Source: Shimia sp049116215 (GTDB taxonomy: Bacteria > Pseudomonadota > Alphaproteobacteria > Rhodobacterales > Rhodobacteraceae). Taken from it: a DNA stretch of 64,000 bases. Numbering within the stretch: position 1 is the stretch's first letter; every line of letters begins with the position of its first letter. Positions 25,640 to 33,893 of this stretch are shown piece after piece. A program made the translations under genes and the position numbers. The notes beneath the pieces were generated by a model, which ran no database searches, was not told the origin of the DNA, and saw nothing but the letters and a program-made list of their open reading frames with translations. Where the stretch lies: positions 1-64,000 of the forward strand of contig NZ_JAGDZB010000005.1 of assembly GCF_049116215.1 (NCBI RefSeq), read 5' to 3'.

Positions 25640-25981
25640 TCAGTGCGGCACGTCGCTTGGCCGTTGCGTTTGATCAGTAGCGAAGTCATCACGGATGCAA
25701 TAGACTATACTGCCTGCCAGACGCACTGTGCCACCCAGATGGCTTGCGCAGTGGTTCTCAAAAAAGAGATCGTGCAACATCGAGTGCGAATGGTTCCGCA
25801 TTGGAGATTGCGCACCGTCAGACACAGTTGATTGCAACGCCCAAAAAATCGCCACCAAACTCAAAATTACAAGCAAGGGTTCCGCGCGGTTCAGGCGCGG
25901 TTTGGACGCGGTTGAGACGCTGGAGAGATAGACAAGAAGCAACACGCCTAGACCGGCGATCAAGAGAGCGACGAAGTGCAT
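25640..25981 (-). CDS. Two-helix small membrane protein, copy B
   Basis: 113 residues; a paralogue of copy A. Both share two N-terminal helices, the loop PRL..AEPL, the second helix ending ALQSTV, then SMLH..FFE.HC, LGG.V, a second Cys and DF..DQ near the end. Two cysteines at matching positions suggest a disulfide if the tail faces the periplasm, which the basic loop between helices predicts. I recognise no family or function. A promoter-like pair is found at 26020-26049. Confidence 0.72.
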   Translation of the reverse strand: MHFVALLIAGLGVLLLVYLSSVSTASKPRLNRAEPLLVILSLVAIFWALQSTVSDGAQSPMRNHSHSMLHDLFFENHCASHLGGTVRLAGSIVYCIRDDFATDQTQRPSDVPH

Positions 25982-26019
25982 AGTGCGAAGTCCAGAGGTG
26001 GTGGGGGACGTGATTGCGT

Positions 26020-26049
26020 TTCATAGGGGCGCGCCTGCGTTTTCTCCAA
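26020..26049 (-). promoter_or_regulatory. Candidate promoter of copy B
   Basis: On the minus strand TTGGAG (26049-26044) and TATGAA (26025-26020) are separated by 18 bp, about 40 bp before the ATG at 25981. The arrangement mirrors that in front of copy A, as expected if the whole unit was duplicated. Confidence 0.4.
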
Positions 26050-26240
26050 GCGGTAATTTTGGGCAGGATATGCCTGCTTTTTGAGCGATTGCAGGCCGGG
26101 AACTCTTAGCATTCTGATATAGTTTGCGTATTTCGCGCTGCTGCCGCTGATCCCTGGAGAAAAAATGTGCCGTATATGTGTTTTTGGGCGCTTTTCTTTT
26201 GCCAAAGCTGCGCTAGCTTGTGTGCTGGGAGGCGGTTTTC

Positions 26241-27296
26241 ATGGATTTTTGTTCAATTTTGCGACTCAGGTGGCCACTGTTTCAGGCGCCCATGGCGGGG
26301 GTGTCGACGCCACAGATGGCGGCGGCAGTGAGCACTGCCGGTGGTCTCGGCGCGCTGGGCCTTGGGGCCGCGGGCGTGGAAGGGGCACGGGAGATGGTGC
26401 GCGCAACGCGGGCGCAGACCAATCGACCGTTTAATGCCAATGTGTTTTGCCACGCACCTGCGCTGCGGGATGCGGATGTGGAGGCCGATTGGTTGGCTGC
26501 GTTGGCACCGACTTTTGCGCAGTTTGGGACCAAGCCGCCGGAGGCGCTGCATGAGATTTACCGCAGCTTTGTCGTGGATCGGGCGATGTGTGACATGTTG
26601 ATCGAGGAAGTGCCTGGGGTGGTGAGTCTGCACTTTGGCCTGCCGGAGAAGGCGTGGATCGCGGAATTGCAGGCGGCTGGCAATCTGGTGTTTGCCAGTG
26701 CCACAAACGTGGCCGAGGCGCGGGCCTGTGAAGCGGCAGGTGTGGATGCAATTGTGGCGCAGGGCATTGAGGCAGGAGGCCACCGCGGCGCGTTTGATCC
26801 GGATGTTGAAGATGAGGCTCTGCCGACGCTGGCTCTGGTGGAGCGGTTGGCTGCGCGTTGTGAGCTGCCGGTGATTGCGGCAGGTGGCCTGATGGATGGC
26901 GCGGATGCAGCGCGGGCTTTGGCGCGTGGGGCTGCGGCGGTGCAGCTGGGCACCGCGTTTCTGGATTGCACGGAGTCAGCGGCAGATACGGCTTACCGCG
27001 CGGCGTTGCGGGACCCAGAGCAGGGGCCGCCGGTGCTGACCACAAGTATTTCAGGGCGTGCGGCGCGCTGTATGCGGAATGATTTTGTAAAGTTGGGGCA
27101 GGGCTTGCACGCAAAGGTGCCGGACTATCCGGTGACTTATGATGCGGGCAAGGCGCTGAATGCGGCGGCGAAGGCAGCCGGTGAGACAGGCTTTGGCGCG
27201 CAGTGGGCGGGCACCGGCGTGGCGCGGGTGCGGTCTGGTGGTGCGGCAGAGATTTTGGAAGCGATTGGGGCAGAACTCAAGGCGGCGCAGGCCTGA
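26241..27296 (+). CDS. Nitronate monooxygenase (2-nitropropane dioxygenase family)
   Basis: 351 residues from ATG 26241, which has GGAGG eight bases upstream; a GTG at 26220 is less likely. FMN-binding TIM-barrel features: PLFQAPMAG, the flavin-phosphate loop AAGGLMDG and the mid-barrel VAQGIEAGGHRG with the conserved catalytic histidine. It oxidises alkyl nitronates such as propionate-3-nitronate in the cytoplasm. It runs convergent to fabB, with a shared terminator between them. Confidence 0.87.
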   Translation: MDFCSILRLRWPLFQAPMAGVSTPQMAAAVSTAGGLGALGLGAAGVEGAREMVRATRAQTNRPFNANVFCHAPALRDADVEADWLAALAPTFAQFGTKPPEALHEIYRSFVVDRAMCDMLIEEVPGVVSLHFGLPEKAWIAELQAAGNLVFASATNVAEARACEAAGVDAIVAQGIEAGGHRGAFDPDVEDEALPTLALVERLAARCELPVIAAGGLMDGADAARALARGAAAVQLGTAFLDCTESAADTAYRAALRDPEQGPPVLTTSISGRAARCMRNDFVKLGQGLHAKVPDYPVTYDAGKALNAAAKAAGETGFGAQWAGTGVARVRSGGAAEILEAIGAELKAAQA

Positions 27297-27308
27297 CCCC
27301 AGAAATGC

Positions 27309-27333
27309 GAAATGCCCCGGGTGGGGGCATTTC
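27309..27333. terminator. Hairpin between nitronate monooxygenase and fabB
   Basis: GAAATGCCCC (27309-27318) and GGGGCATTTC (27324-27333) form a perfect 10-bp stem with a 5-nt loop. It lies between two convergent stop codons and can serve both directions, although no strong T-tract follows. Confidence 0.7.
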
Positions 27334-27359
27334 AGAAAGCTTGCATGTCGAGGCTTTGT

Positions 27360-28589
27360 TTAGCCGCGGTATTTGGACAGCAGCATCGAGCCGTTGGTGC
27401 CGCCAAAGCCAAAGCTGTTGGTCATCACCGTGTCCAGACCGGCGTTTTCGACCAGATCAGTGGCCACTTCGCCCGGGTTGATCGCCGGGTCCATGTTCTC
27501 CACGTTGATCGACGGCGTGATGAAATCCCCATCCAGCATCAGAAGACAGAAAATCGCTTCCAATGCGCCTGCCGCGCCTTGGGCGTGGCCGGTCATGGAT
27601 TTGGTGGATGAGATTGGTGGTGTGGTGCCTTCGCCAAAGACGCGGCGCACGGCCTCAACTTCGCCAACATCGCCAACAGGCGTGGAGGTGCCGTGGGCGT
27701 TGATGTAGCTGACTTTCCGGTCTTCTGGCAGTGTGGCTGTGGCCAGACGCATGGCGCGTTCGCCGCCTTCTCCGGAAGGGGCCACCATGTCGTGACCGTC
27801 AGATGTTGCGGCAAAGCCGGTGACCTCGGCGTAGATTTTTGCACCACGGGCCAGGGCGTGCTCGAGGTCTTCCAGAACCACAATGCCGCCGCCGCCAGAG
27901 ATGACAAAGCCGTCGCGGTCCGCGTCAAAGGCGCGGGAGGCTTTTTCCGGGGTGTCGTTGTACTTGCTGCTCATCGCGCCCATGGCGTCAAACAGGCAAG
28001 AGAGAGTCCAGTCGAGTTCTTCGCCGCCACCGGCAAACATCACGTCCTGTTTGCCCATCATGATCTGCTCTGCCGCGTTACCGATGCAGTGCAGGGAGGT
28101 GGAGCAGGCGGAGGTGATAGAGTAGTTGATGCCTTTGATTTTAAAGGCAGTTGCCAGGTTGGCGGAAATCGTGGAGCTCATGCATTTAGGCACCGCGAAA
28201 GGCCCGATACGCTTGGTTGCGCCAGTTTTGGCTACGGTCTGGTGTGCCACCAGCATCGCCGAAGTGGAAGGACCACCAGAGCCCGCCACAAGTCCGGTGC
28301 GCTCGTTCACAACCTGATCGTCAGAGAGACCGGCATCGGCAATGGCCTGTTGCATGGCGATATGAGCGTAAGCCGCGCCGGGCCCCATGAAACGCAGCGT
28401 GCGTTTGTCGACCTGTTCTTTGATGTCGATGTCGATGTGACCGGCAACCTGGCTGCGGAAGCCGTGCTCGGTCATTTCGGCATTGGCGGAAATGCCGGAT
28501 TTGCCCGCTTTCAGCGAGGCGGTGACTTCTTCGGCATTGTTGCCAATCGAGGATACGATACCCAGTCCGGTAACGACGACGCGACGCAT
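27360..28589 (-). CDS. fabB: 3-oxoacyl-[acyl-carrier-protein] synthase I
   Basis: 409 residues. The condensing enzyme residues are intact: Cys in TSACSTSLH, His in NAHGTSTPVGD and His in MTGHAQGAAGALEAI. The start MRRVVVTGLGIVSSIG and the length are those of FabB, which elongates the unsaturated intermediate made by FabA in type II fatty acid synthesis. In this bacterial group it usually lies directly after fabA; here fabA is 6.9 kb away (35516-36022) on the same strand, with unrelated genes in between, so fabB needs its own promoter in 28590-28747. Confidence 0.93.
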   Translation of the reverse strand: MRRVVVTGLGIVSSIGNNAEEVTASLKAGKSGISANAEMTEHGFRSQVAGHIDIDIKEQVDKRTLRFMGPGAAYAHIAMQQAIADAGLSDDQVVNERTGLVAGSGGPSTSAMLVAHQTVAKTGATKRIGPFAVPKCMSSTISANLATAFKIKGINYSITSACSTSLHCIGNAAEQIMMGKQDVMFAGGGEELDWTLSCLFDAMGAMSSKYNDTPEKASRAFDADRDGFVISGGGGIVVLEDLEHALARGAKIYAEVTGFAATSDGHDMVAPSGEGGERAMRLATATLPEDRKVSYINAHGTSTPVGDVGEVEAVRRVFGEGTTPPISSTKSMTGHAQGAAGALEAIFCLLMLDGDFITPSINVENMDPAINPGEVATDLVENAGLDTVMTNSFGFGGTNGSMLLSKYRG

Positions 28590-28747
28590 GTGCGCTCTCC
28601 CTTAGTTTGTTGAGCACTATGTAGGGGATGAAGGGGGGGCGGCGCAAGGTAGGGCGTTGCGACAGGTCGCCTAGGGGCGGGAATTTTGTGGCCCGTCTGT
28701 TGATGCCGCCGCCAGCCTCGGTGTTGGAGGCCGGTAGCGGCGCAGTT

Positions 28748-29155
28748 TCAGCCTGGCATCTTTTCAAATGCGGGAAGACCGTCCTCTAGAACTGTGGCGT
28801 CCAATTTGCTGGACACGTAGACGTTCACTTTCGGGGCAAACTCTTGATGTTCTTTGATGTTACCGGCGCGGATGCCCAGCATGCCTTCGCGTGCAGAATT
28901 CTGGGTAAACAGGGGTGTACCGCAAGTGGCGCAGAAGTGTTTGGTCATTGTGGTGCCCGCATCCGATCCGTGTGAGAAGGTTTTGGGCGTGCCGGTGATC
29001 TTCACATCATCCTGTTTCATGAACATCAGGGTTGCATAAGCGCTGCCGGTTGAGTGACGGCAAGCGGTGCAGTGGCAATTGGCCATGACCGGCACGTCGC
29101 CGTCCGCTTCAAATGAGATTTCGCCGCAGAGGCAGTGACCTGTGAGGTGTGTCAT
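28748..29155 (-). CDS. GFA-family (glutathione-dependent formaldehyde-activating enzyme-like) protein
   Basis: 135 residues from ATG 29155. The zinc-cysteine pattern is visible: HCLCGE, NCHCTACRH, and FCATCGTPLF. This fold is shared with Gfa and with CENP-V-like proteins. The earlier Met at 29218 reads into a region without family resemblance. Gfa proper acts on glutathione and formaldehyde, but most members of this short type have no proven reaction. It is the gene next to fabB (158 bp away), on the same strand. Confidence 0.86.
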   Translation of the reverse strand: MTHLTGHCLCGEISFEADGDVPVMANCHCTACRHSTGSAYATLMFMKQDDVKITGTPKTFSHGSDAGTTMTKHFCATCGTPLFTQNSAREGMLGIRAGNIKEHQEFAPKVNVYVSSKLDATVLEDGLPAFEKMPG

Positions 29156-29238
29156 GGGATGTCCTTCGCTGTTCGCACCATTGCCTCTCGAGAGTACGGC
29201 AATATGGCGATGCATCAAGGATTCATCCCATGTGTCAC

Positions 29239-30039
29239 TTAATGGTGAGTGGGTCCCGGTGTTCCCTGGTGTGCCAACCTTGCATCCACATAAAGCACAT
29301 TGCGCTGGGTGCGCTCCAGATCGGTCAGGACGCGGTAGGTTTCTTCAATTTGGGGCAGGGCAAGGATGTGCTCGGGTTTGCCGTCCGCCAGAATGGCGCC
29401 GTCGCGCAGGAGCACGAGGCGGTCGCAGAATTTGGCGGCGAGGTTGAGGTCATGCAGGGCGGCCATCACCACGGGCTTTTTGCGGTCTATCTCGTTGCGG
29501 ATCGAGGTCAGGATGGAAAGCTGGTGGTGCAAATCAAGCGCGCTGGTGGGTTCATCCAGCAGGATCACATCCGGCGCACGCACGATGGTTTGGGCCACGG
29601 CGACCATTTGTGCCTGACCGCCGCTGAGATCCGCCACGCCACGGTTGGCGAGGTGGGCCAGGCCGAGGGCGTGCAATGTGTCGGACACGCGGTCTAGGTT
29701 GTCGTCGTTTACACGCCAGCCGGTGGTCTGCTTGAGGGCAAGCAGCACGCTTTCAAACACTGAGAGCAGCGCGTTGCAGCCATAGGCTTGCGGCATGTAG
29801 GCGACGCGTTTGGCGCGGTCTTTGCGGCCCAGATGGGTGACGTTTTCACCTGCGATGGTCAACGTGCCTTGGCTGGGCGTGATTAGCCCGGCGATGGTTT
29901 TGAACAGGGTGGATTTGCCCGCGGCGTTGGGGCCAATGAGGCCCACAAAGCCCCCGGGTGGGATGTCGGTGACGGTCACGTCGTGCAGCACGGTGGTGCG
30001 GCCATAGCCTGCGGACAGATTTGCGATGGTCAGGGTCAT
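29239..30039 (-). CDS. Iron-type ABC transporter ATPase (FecE/FepC-like)
   Basis: 266 residues from ATG 30039, overlapping the permease stop by 4 bp; longer in-frame starts run into the permease gene. Walker A GPNAAGKST, signature LSGGQ and Walker B LLDEPTSALD, with the D-loop. It powers iron or siderophore import together with the permease and the binding protein upstream. It resembles FepC-type ATPases (YGRTTVLHDV, TPSQGTLTIAG). Confidence 0.9.
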   Translation of the reverse strand: MTLTIANLSAGYGRTTVLHDVTVTDIPPGGFVGLIGPNAAGKSTLFKTIAGLITPSQGTLTIAGENVTHLGRKDRAKRVAYMPQAYGCNALLSVFESVLLALKQTTGWRVNDDNLDRVSDTLHALGLAHLANRGVADLSGGQAQMVAVAQTIVRAPDVILLDEPTSALDLHHQLSILTSIRNEIDRKKPVVMAALHDLNLAAKFCDRLVLLRDGAILADGKPEHILALPQIEETYRVLTDLERTQRNVLYVDARLAHQGTPGPTHH

Positions 30040-31097
30040 TGCAGGCGCTCCCGTCGTGAGCTGAGGATGATTGAGATGAAGATCGGCACGCCGATCAGCG
30101 AAGTGATGATGCCGATGGGGTAGATGATGCCCGGTGTGATGGTTTTGGAGATCAGCGAGGTCAGCGACAACACCAGCGCGCCGACGATCGCTGAGAGTGG
30201 GACGAAGTAGCGTTGATCTTCGCCCACCAGCATACGCGCGATATGTGGCCCAACGAGGCCAACAAACCCCACGGTGCCGACAAAAGAAACGGCGGTGGCC
30301 GCGAGCAGCGAGATGCAGATCAGCATTTCCACGCGCAGGCGACCAACGTCCACGCCCATGCTTTGCGCGGTGGCTTCGCCCATACGCAGGGCGGTCATGG
30401 GCCAGGTGCGGTAGAGGCTGAAGGGGATGGCAAAGCACAAGAGGATTGTGCCGAGGCCGATCTTTTCCCAGCTGGCGCGGCTGAGGGAGCCCATCATCCA
30501 GAAGACAATGCGGGCGATTTGATCCTCGGACGCCATGTATTGCATCAGCGCCAGCAAGGCGGAGAAGGTGAAGAAGATCGCGATGCCAAAGAGGATCATA
30601 GTTTCAGACCCCACGCCTTTGAGGCGGGTGGCGAGCAGGATGAAACCGCAGGTGCAGAGCGCAAAGACAAAGGCGTTTACGGTCACCAGGAGCGGGCCAA
30701 CAGCGGGGATGACGCTGAAGCCGATTACAATGGCGAGTGAGGCGCCAAAGCTGGCGGCGGCGGAGACGCCCAATGTAAACGGTTCGGCCAGCGGATTGTT
30801 CAGGATGGTCTGCATTTGCGCACCTGCGACGGCCAGAAGTGCGCCAACAAGGACGGCGGTGACGGCGACGGGCAGGCGGTAGTCCCAGATAATGACCTTC
30901 AGTCGGGCGCCGTGGGACATTGGGTCCACCAGCACTTCGGCGATGGTGGACAGGCTATAGCCACCCGGTCCGGTGGTGATGTCTAGAAGGAAACTTAGGC
31001 ACAGCAGGCCAAAGACAGCGGCGATGACGCCATAACGGCGGGACACGCGGGCGACATAGTCGTGGCGGATCGCCGCGGGATCAACTTCGAGGGTCAC
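30036..31097 (-). CDS. FecCD-type iron ABC transporter permease
   Basis: 353 residues if started at GTG 31097, with GGAG upstream; the open frame extends back to a TTG at 31181 but shows no better start. About nine to ten membrane helices; family stretches GALLAVAGAQMQTILNNPLAEP, FVGTVGFVGLVGPHIAR and SLISKTITPGIIYPIGIIT. This is the membrane channel of a siderophore/iron(III) importer in the inner membrane. The gap to the binding-protein gene (31098-31170) contains a GC-rich hairpin (31131-31157), which could set expression levels between them. Confidence 0.88.
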   Translation of the reverse strand: MTLEVDPAAIRHDYVARVSRRYGVIAAVFGLLCLSFLLDITTGPGGYSLSTIAEVLVDPMSHGARLKVIIWDYRLPVAVTAVLVGALLAVAGAQMQTILNNPLAEPFTLGVSAAASFGASLAIVIGFSVIPAVGPLLVTVNAFVFALCTCGFILLATRLKGVGSETMILFGIAIFFTFSALLALMQYMASEDQIARIVFWMMGSLSRASWEKIGLGTILLCFAIPFSLYRTWPMTALRMGEATAQSMGVDVGRLRVEMLICISLLAATAVSFVGTVGFVGLVGPHIARMLVGEDQRYFVPLSAIVGALVLSLTSLISKTITPGIIYPIGIITSLIGVPIFISIILSSRRERLQ

Positions 31098-31170
31098 GGG
31101 GGAGGTCTCCGAGGAGGGAAAAAGAGTGTCCGGCCCCGCAAAAGGCGGAACCGGGAGTTGGCGAGGGGGA

Positions 31171-32325
31171 TTAGCCGCCAACTTTCAGACTACCCCAGAA
31201 CACGCCGGAGTAGTCGATCGGAAGGAACTTATCGTGCAGTTCCTTCATAGATGCTTCTGGGTCCACGTCTTCGAACAGCTCCGGGTGCATCCATTTGGCA
31301 AAGGCCTGCATGGCGACGAAGTGGTACGGGCTGTTGTAGAACTGGTGGTAGACCGAGTGGAAACGGCCATTTTTCACCGCCGACAGTTCGCCCCAGCCTT
31401 CGCGGGAGGCGAGACCAGCAAGGCGTTCTTGCACCTGTGTAGGCTCTGCTTCGTAGCCAAACAGAACGGCAGTGGTGGCCGGGTTGGCCTCAGACCAGTT
31501 GGCGCCTGTGCCGATGATGATTTCCGGGTCATCGGCAAAGATCGCCTCCAGGCTGACGCTGGTTTTGAATCCCGGGAACTTCATGGAGCCCCAGTTGCGA
31601 CCACCGGCCAGATCAACCAGACGGCCGAGGTTGGCAGCACCGTAGGTGTTGCAGCATTTGTTCGGATTATAGCCAGCGGCGTTTTCGATGAAGACAATGG
31701 GGCGGTCTTCAGCCGGGATCTGCGCCACACGAGAGTAGATCTGTTTCATCTGCAGTTGGTAGAAATCGCCAAATTCGTCAGCGTTGTCGCGTTTGTCAAA
31801 GATACGGCCCATCAGCTGAATGCTGGGCACGGTGTTCTCAGTTGGGTTCTGGCGGAAGTCGACAAAGACTGTGGCCACGCCCGCCTCATCCAGTTTCTCA
31901 ATGATGCCGCTTTCCTGCGCCTTGAGCAGGTTGCCGAGGTTCATGAACACCACTTCTGTGCCAAGCGCCACAACAGCTTCGAGGTTCCACTCGTCGGAAT
32001 AGGGGCTGCCGAAGCTCTTCAGATCGGCGATCTCAGGGTATTTGGCGAGGTATTTGCGGTAGGCGTCCGGGTCATATTTGACCATGTCGTCTTTCCAGCC
32101 GACGATGCGCTCAAATGGGTTGTCCTGATCCAGCAGCGCAATCGAATAGATCATGCGACCTTCGCCGATCACAACTTTGGATGGGTTTTTCTCAACTTCG
32201 ACAACGCGGCCGGCGACGTCGGTGACGGTGATGGTCTCTGCAAGGGCAATCGTGGCGGTTGTGACGGAAAACGTCACTGCTGCGGCAGCGGAGCAAAGAC
32301 CCCGTGTCAGTGTGCTGACTTTCAT
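31171..32325 (-). CDS. Iron-siderophore ABC transporter substrate-binding protein
   Basis: 384 residues from ATG 32325 (AAGGAGAG upstream). A signal peptide (1-29) ends at ALA, so the protein is periplasmic. The fold is of the TroA/FhuD type with two lobes; the Trp-rich region (WKDDMVKYD) and a late FYNSPYHF are typical of iron-siderophore binders. It is the first gene of the importer operon and is preceded by a palindrome TGACATTAATGCA, a candidate metal-regulator site. Irr, encoded 4 kb away, is an obvious candidate regulator. The chelate it binds is unknown. Confidence 0.87.
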   Translation of the reverse strand: MKVSTLTRGLCSAAAAVTFSVTTATIALAETITVTDVAGRVVEVEKNPSKVVIGEGRMIYSIALLDQDNPFERIVGWKDDMVKYDPDAYRKYLAKYPEIADLKSFGSPYSDEWNLEAVVALGTEVVFMNLGNLLKAQESGIIEKLDEAGVATVFVDFRQNPTENTVPSIQLMGRIFDKRDNADEFGDFYQLQMKQIYSRVAQIPAEDRPIVFIENAAGYNPNKCCNTYGAANLGRLVDLAGGRNWGSMKFPGFKTSVSLEAIFADDPEIIIGTGANWSEANPATTAVLFGYEAEPTQVQERLAGLASREGWGELSAVKNGRFHSVYHQFYNSPYHFVAMQAFAKWMHPELFEDVDPEASMKELHDKFLPIDYSGVFWGSLKVGG

Positions 32326-32374
32326 GGGTCTCTCCTTGGATGTGTCGCGATCAGAGTCGCGATCTAGGCGCAAA

Positions 32375-32387
32375 TGACATTAATGCA
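32375..32387. promoter_or_regulatory. Candidate metal-regulator operator upstream of the iron importer
   Basis: TGACATTAATGCA is nearly self-complementary (TGxCATTAATGxCA) and centred about 56 bp upstream of the start of the binding-protein gene. A -35-like TTGACT lies just beyond it on the minus strand. Fur-family (Mur/Irr) boxes have this kind of symmetric A+T core. Binding is not shown. Confidence 0.4.
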
Positions 32388-32971
32388 GTGAAAGAGTCAA
32401 GTATATGTTGGGCGTTTATTTATGGCTGAAACAATGAGAAAAGGTGAGTAATGTGTGGTGATTTTTTGGGAGGAGTGTGAGAAGCCAGCCCGCGCAGGCG
32501 TCAGCTTCTATGGTCAGCTACCGGCCCTAAGCCGACAGGACGATCCACATGTAGGAGCACATGTCAGCTTGATAGAGTACATTGGAAACTGCCAGTGGAT
32601 GGTTTTGGAGTTGGGTGATCCTCGACGTTGTTGCGACGCGGACAAATGCATAGGTTGAAGCCGCTGGATCATCTAATCAACAGCCCCCAAAAGCACACTT
32701 CTGCATTTCCCTTCAAGAAAGCCTGCATGTGGCACTCAAGGCGTCAAACTCCACAATTTGAAACCGCCGCGGACTGGGGTCGCTCGATCTTCAATTCAAT
32801 GGATATCAAAGTACGCAAAAAGAACCTGTGTGTCATGTTGGCAGGATTGGCAATCAGCGACGCACACTAAGTTGGCATGCCAGGCCAAATGATCGCGCAA
32901 ACCGTTCAGAGTTCACCAATTACGATGCGGTGGAGAATTGCACCGCAATTGGTGTTCATTTGACACTGTGA
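32388..32971. other. Long intergenic region with an extended hairpin
   Basis: 584 bp between the iron importer and the DUF2950 gene. Short reading frames (for example 32455-32658 and 32628-32870) have no recognisable protein. A nested hairpin is present at 32914-32954: CACCAAT/ATTGGTG outside and TGCGGTG/CACCGCA inside, with a 5-nt bulge and an 8-nt loop. It lies just after the stop of the DUF2950 gene and could end that transcript, although no T-tract follows. The base composition is poorer in G+C than the flanking genes. Confidence 0.5.
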
Positions 32972-33889
32972 TCAATTGCTTAAGTTGACGGGGAGCCAAT
33001 CTGCCGTTGGATCATAGCTTGTGATTGCAAAAGCCTTCTCCAAACTATCTTCGCCGAGGTCCGCCTCCAGCACCAATCCGTTTTCCGAAACCATGAACGA
33101 ATGAATGCCCGTATTCCCATAATCGGAGGGAACCGCCAGCAAGGCATGTCCAGACACCATATTGCCATCGCTGACATAGTTCAGCGCACCACCCGGAGCT
33201 GCAGCGCTTTGCTTGTCCAAAATACGATAATAGTACCCGCCAAACGGTTCAGCCCCGGTATCGGTGTCGCCAATTGAGTAGCCGTCAAGAGAGGCAAGTG
33301 CGACGCGCGCGCCCAACGGGCTGTCCTCGTCGGCCCAAAACAACCCGTCCCGCGTCCCTTCGCTTGACAAGAACGAAGGGGCAAACTCCATAACCTGATC
33401 CCCATCATGATCTACGAGGCGGTATTCGGCTTGGATATCCACATACACTGCCATGAACTCAATGACGTCCAACTCGTTCAAACCGATCCGGCGGAACAAT
33501 ACCTCATCCCGTCCAGCCTCGACATCAAACATCCAATTGGCCTCGACTTTCCCAATCGGAATCGGAAACGGCCAACCCTCTGAACCCAGCAGCAAGACCA
33601 CACCATCGTCCTCGGCTGGCTGAAGGCGGTATCCTTCTTGATACAAGCTGAGAATTTCGGCCCGATTGGCCGCGTCGCGCCTTGGGTTGCCAGTGGAAAT
33701 GAGATCCTTTGCATCTGCCCCAAAGACCTGCAAAGTTGCATCCTGATCGCCCTCTTGGAGGGCGGTCATCATGCCGTCTATAGCCGCCTGTGGCGTGGCG
33801 AAAGACGTAGGTGATTGCGCTGTGGCGGCAATGGGAACAGCTAAACCAATTGCAAGTCCAGTAAGAGCTTGTGCGAATGTAACCTTCAT
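32972..33889 (-). CDS. DUF2950 family exported protein
   Basis: 305 residues from ATG 33889 with a signal peptide ending at ATAQ. DUF2950 features: FATPQAAIDGMMTAL, GADAKDLISTGNP, GWPFPIPIGK, GRDEVLFRRIGLNEL, FGGYYYRIL, and VPSDYGNTGIHSFMVSENG. Function is unknown; it is found next to DUF3300 proteins in many bacteria, and so it is here (4 bp away). The G+C content of this gene is clearly below that of its neighbours, which suggests separate ancestry. Confidence 0.85.
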   Translation of the reverse strand: MKVTFAQALTGLAIGLAVPIAATAQSPTSFATPQAAIDGMMTALQEGDQDATLQVFGADAKDLISTGNPRRDAANRAEILSLYQEGYRLQPAEDDGVVLLLGSEGWPFPIPIGKVEANWMFDVEAGRDEVLFRRIGLNELDVIEFMAVYVDIQAEYRLVDHDGDQVMEFAPSFLSSEGTRDGLFWADEDSPLGARVALASLDGYSIGDTDTGAEPFGGYYYRILDKQSAAAPGGALNYVSDGNMVSGHALLAVPSDYGNTGIHSFMVSENGLVLEADLGEDSLEKAFAITSYDPTADWLPVNLSN

Positions 33890-33893
33890 TTGA

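Noticed and set aside
26165..26434. Small frame with a GGAG-like ribosome-binding site before nitronate monooxygenase.
   Set aside because: It overlaps the monooxygenase in another phase and has no recognisable protein.
30040..30438. Upstream extension of the ABC ATPase frame.
   Set aside because: It lies inside the permease gene in another phase; the ATG at 30039 begins the usual ATPase sequence.
32455..32870. Two small plus-strand frames in the long gap.
   Set aside because: No recognisable protein, no clear ribosome-binding site and no resemblance to each other or anything nearby.
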